From positions 3,384,501 through 3,448,500 of the forward strand of contig JACVTC010000001.1 of NCBI GenBank assembly GCA_016946835.1: a stretch of 64,000 nucleotides of DNA. The letters are read 5' to 3'. Origin of the DNA: Neocallimastix lanati (nom. inval.) (taxonomy: Eukaryota; Neocallimastigomycota; Neocallimastigomycetes; Neocallimastigales; Neocallimastigaceae). A model generated the notes under the pieces. That model was given only the letters and a program-made list of their open reading frames with translations. It did not search any database and was not told the origin of the DNA. Made by a program: the position numbers and the translations under genes. This document shows, one piece after another, positions 61,106 through 64,000 of this stretch (position 1 is the stretch's first letter; the number at the start of each line of letters is the position of its first letter).

Positions 61106-62510
61106 TTTATATATTCTTATTTTTATTTTAATTTTTATTTTTGATATAAAAATTATATATAATAATCAAAAAAAAAAAAAATATTATAATTAAATTTTAT
61201 TTATTAAATATTATTATTCTATTATATATATAAATATATTTAGCCATATGAGAAAGTATATGGAAACTTGTAAATATAATGACTTTATTATCATTATTTT
61301 AATTATATTTTAAATACATTTATTTATAATTTATTTCATTTTAATAATAAGAATTATTATTTATGATTATTAAATCCTACTTAAATTAGATGTAATAACG
61401 AATTGGAAAAAAAATCTAAGAAAGAATATTGCAATTCTTTTTTGGATGTGGAAGGAACATTTCCTTATTATTATGTTTCAAATAATAAAACTAATATTAT
61501 CTATTTAAAACATATTGTCACTAATGAGGATAAGCAAGTTTCAATTACTGATGCAAATAGTAAATTTTTTTCAGATGTATTTACATGTGGAGAAAAGGCA
61601 AACTATGAACAAAAAACAATTACTTTTATAGATAAATATAAATTAGAATTACCTGTTAAAAATAATAATACAATTATTCTTAAATCAATGGAGGATATTA
61701 AAGATCAAACCAACCCATGTAATATATTTCAGGAATCATTAGAAAAAGCAAAACCTATGCAAGTAAGTACAATCATCGCTTTTATTTTAAAAATCATATA
61801 TTAAAAAATAAATATGGTAAAACTATAAATATAAATGAATATAAAAAAAAAATAAAAAATAAAAAATAAAAATGTAATAATTTGATAAAATTTTTAAATA
61901 TTTTTTTTTTTTTTTTTTTCATTTATAAATTTTCGTAATAGTTTCCCTATAATACATTGTAAGTAATAAATAAAATAAACTCTTATTTATTTTAAAGCAT
62001 TTTATTATTTATTTATTTATTTAATTTATTTATTTATTATTTCGTAAATACACAAATATTAATATATGATTGTTAATAATTGTTAATAGTTCCGAAATTA
62101 ATGCATTTGAATTAAAATCACCAATTTCTCTTTTACTTGCTCACCTTTACTATAAACATAATGAAACAAATGAGGGAACATTTGAAAGTATAATAAATGA
62201 ATGTTGTGATATAATAGATGATACTCTTCTTCCACGATGTAAAGGTTATAATAAAATAAAATTTAAATTAGGAGAATGTAATGAACAAACTGAACTTCGA
62301 AATATTACTTATTTGAATTGTAAAATAACTGATAATGATGGTTTACAAAGAAATATTGAATGTCCCTATATTTCTTCAAAAAATATAAAAGGATTATTTT
62401 TAACTATTTTATCTCTTATAGCCATTATAATTGAAATATTTATTATAATCATAGTTATAAAGTAAGTTACGAAATAATAAGATGTTAAAAAAAAAAAAAA
62501 AAAAAATTAA

Positions 62511-62541
<31 letters not shown>

Positions 62542-64000
62542 TGAATCAAATTAAGTATTCATAATAAATTTTAACATATTTTTTAATAATTTTGTTATTG
62601 ATATATATATATATATATAAAAAGATTTAAAAATGAAAAATGTATTATGTTATCAGGTTTTGAATTTTTATTATTTTTAATTTTATCTAGTCTGATTTTA
62701 GATATATCTGTATATTTTTGGGTTGGATCAGCTGTAAAATATAAATGCATCTTAAAAATATGGACGATGATTATTGGAGTAAATAAATCAAAAAATATAT
62801 AAAATACAATATATAATATAATATAAATTTTATAATATATAGATTATAATTAAACATAAATTTTTGTAATTAATACAAATTAATTTTTTATTTTTTTTTT
62901 TTTTTTAAAAAAAAAAATAAATTAAATCATTTTCAATTTTACAAACAAATTTATAGATAACTGGTTTAATTTCTTCATATTCCATTAAATCAGAAATTAT
63001 TATATCTATATATAATAACAAAAAATTAACACAATCTAACTATAAAATGAGAACTTATCTTTTATACGTTTTCATATTCATATTCCAACTAATTTTATTA
63101 ACTTGGTGGACATTTAAACATGATGGTGTAACAGAAAAAGAAAGTTATATAAAGAATGTTGGAAGTTACAAGTATAATACATGTTCTATCGGAAATGAAA
63201 ATATTTTAACATTAATCTTTCTTATTGATTATACTTTATTAGTAATATCAATAATAATGTCTTATCGGGGAAGAAATAGTAATAAATAAATAATTCAATA
63301 TATAATATTTATATTTTTATTGAAATATACTTTTTTTTTTTTTTTTTTAATAATATAGTCATTTTTTTAATTTTTAATTTACTTTATATAATCAAAAATA
63401 TTAAATTATATTTCATATAATCTTTTATAAATATATTTCTCTATATATATAAACATCTTAATTATATATGTATATTAAAAAAAAAAAAGTACCTTCTGAA
63501 TTTAATTATGTAAATTCTTAATAACCTTTAATTATATTTAAAATTTATATAATATTTTAATAATAATTTTATTATTAATAAATATATATAAATATACTTT
63601 TTTTTTTATTTCTGAAAATTATATATTAATCATAAAGTCAAAAAAGATCTTTTTTACCTCATTATTAACTGCTTTATTGGTAAATTAAATATTATAATAT
63701 ATAAAATATTTATTATATGTTGATTTATATAAATCTGTATTTAAATAATTTATTCATTTTCATTTTCATTAAACATTCTAATAAAAAAATATATATATAG
63801 TTATCAGCATATCATTTAGCTGTAACAAATACTCTGGAAAAAACTCTACCATACTTTATTGTACTGGTTTTGATTTTAGTAATTACTATTTATATAAATT
63901 TAATATTCATTGGTACTAAGCTAGTAATGTTATTTAATATAGAAGATGAATCCATTAATTCATTAATTAGTTTATTACCAAGTGAAGAAAGTAAAAAAAA
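57514..64000 (+). CDS. class C GPCR with solute-binding ectodomain (paralogue, 3' end off window)
   Basis: It is a tandem paralogue of the 49585-55175 gene. Exons: 57514-57722, 57927-58130, 58455-58542, 58729-58846, 59005-59123, 59262-59278, 59393-59414, 59578-59668, 59815-59960, 60078-60236, 60382-60405, 60536-60557, 60674-60688, 60934-61043, 61244-61269, 61390-61762, 61942-61958, 62090-62461, 62625-62778, 62957-63278, 63490-63509, 63638-63679, 63801-64000 (truncated). At least 956 residues are encoded. The signal peptide starts MRKKVHQNFIYLLFLFFFII; an upstream in-frame Met (57469) is the alternative. Motifs match the paralogue: IDNNWLAVP, WTWEKAF, YMPGISS, FLGGSG, a VYFWVG second membrane helix, SYRGRNS. 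Exon 16 is shorter (373 against 451 nt), and the core of exon 10 differs (VEEWLDKSAIDKW here; a MELPMSISPF segment in the paralogue). The frame is open to the window end. A saccharide-like ligand is inferred from the ectodomain family only. Confidence 0.88.

Noticed and set aside
1-64000. Dictyostelid (social amoeba) origin, because of the AT-rich genome with homopolymers
   Set aside because: Multi-module CBM18 proteins on Thr linkers and the solute-binding-protein/7TM receptors fit gut fungi better. This is not proven from the window.
1-64000. tRNA, rRNA or CRISPR arrays
   Set aside because: No cloverleaf-like GC-rich segment, rRNA motif or spaced direct-repeat array was seen by eye. A covariance-model scan was not possible.

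Overview
This is an extremely AT-rich eukaryotic window. Intergenic DNA is almost entirely A/T homopolymers and AAT/AAAT/AT microsatellites, and GC rises only inside genes and mobile-element relics. The secreted proteins carry hevein-type chitin-binding modules (CBM18) on Thr/Ser/Lys-rich linkers. Two genes have many introns and encode class C 7-transmembrane receptors fused to a bacterial-type solute-binding domain. With the base composition, this points to an anaerobic gut fungus (Neocallimastigomycota). That is inference; no rRNA or other phylogenetic marker is present.

Layout. 1.6-9.5 kb (+): one intronless 2630-residue secreted protein with a DUF4874/DUF4832-like N-terminus and 13 tandem repeats of about 160 residues. 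12.9-14.2 kb (-), 26.8-27.9 kb (-), 29.6-30.7 kb (-) and 39.2-41.7 kb (+): four intronless CBM18 proteins that share an N-terminal six-cysteine domain I do not recognise. The two middle genes are close tandem paralogues, and the fourth has a one-base frameshift in its Thr-rich tract. 49.6-55.2 kb and 57.5 kb to the window end (+): two tandem paralogous receptor genes with the same 23-exon architecture, including eight exons of 15-26 nt. The second runs off the window.

Mobile and repetitive DNA. 18.9-22.8 kb: a direct repeat of about 1.1-1.2 kb flanking two interlocked inverted repeats, with a perfect 19-bp hairpin at one edge. 35.56-37.42 kb (-): a decayed short LTR element, with a related LTR at 56.9 kb (+). 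43.4-46.9 kb (+): a decayed non-LTR retrotransposon with visible endonuclease, reverse transcriptase (FADD) and CPCC remnants, followed at 47.2-47.5 kb by what looks like a retroelement gag zinc-knuckle relic. 11.1-11.6 and 56.6-56.87 kb: copies of a small terminal-inverted-repeat element.

The chitin-binding and giant repeat proteins all have signal peptides and would act outside the cell or in the wall. The receptors would sense an extracellular ligand, plausibly a sugar or oligosaccharide by analogy with the solute-binding family. The strongest candidates for something undescribed are the 13-repeat protein, the shared six-Cys domain and the solute-binding-protein/7TM receptor pair with conserved micro-exons.
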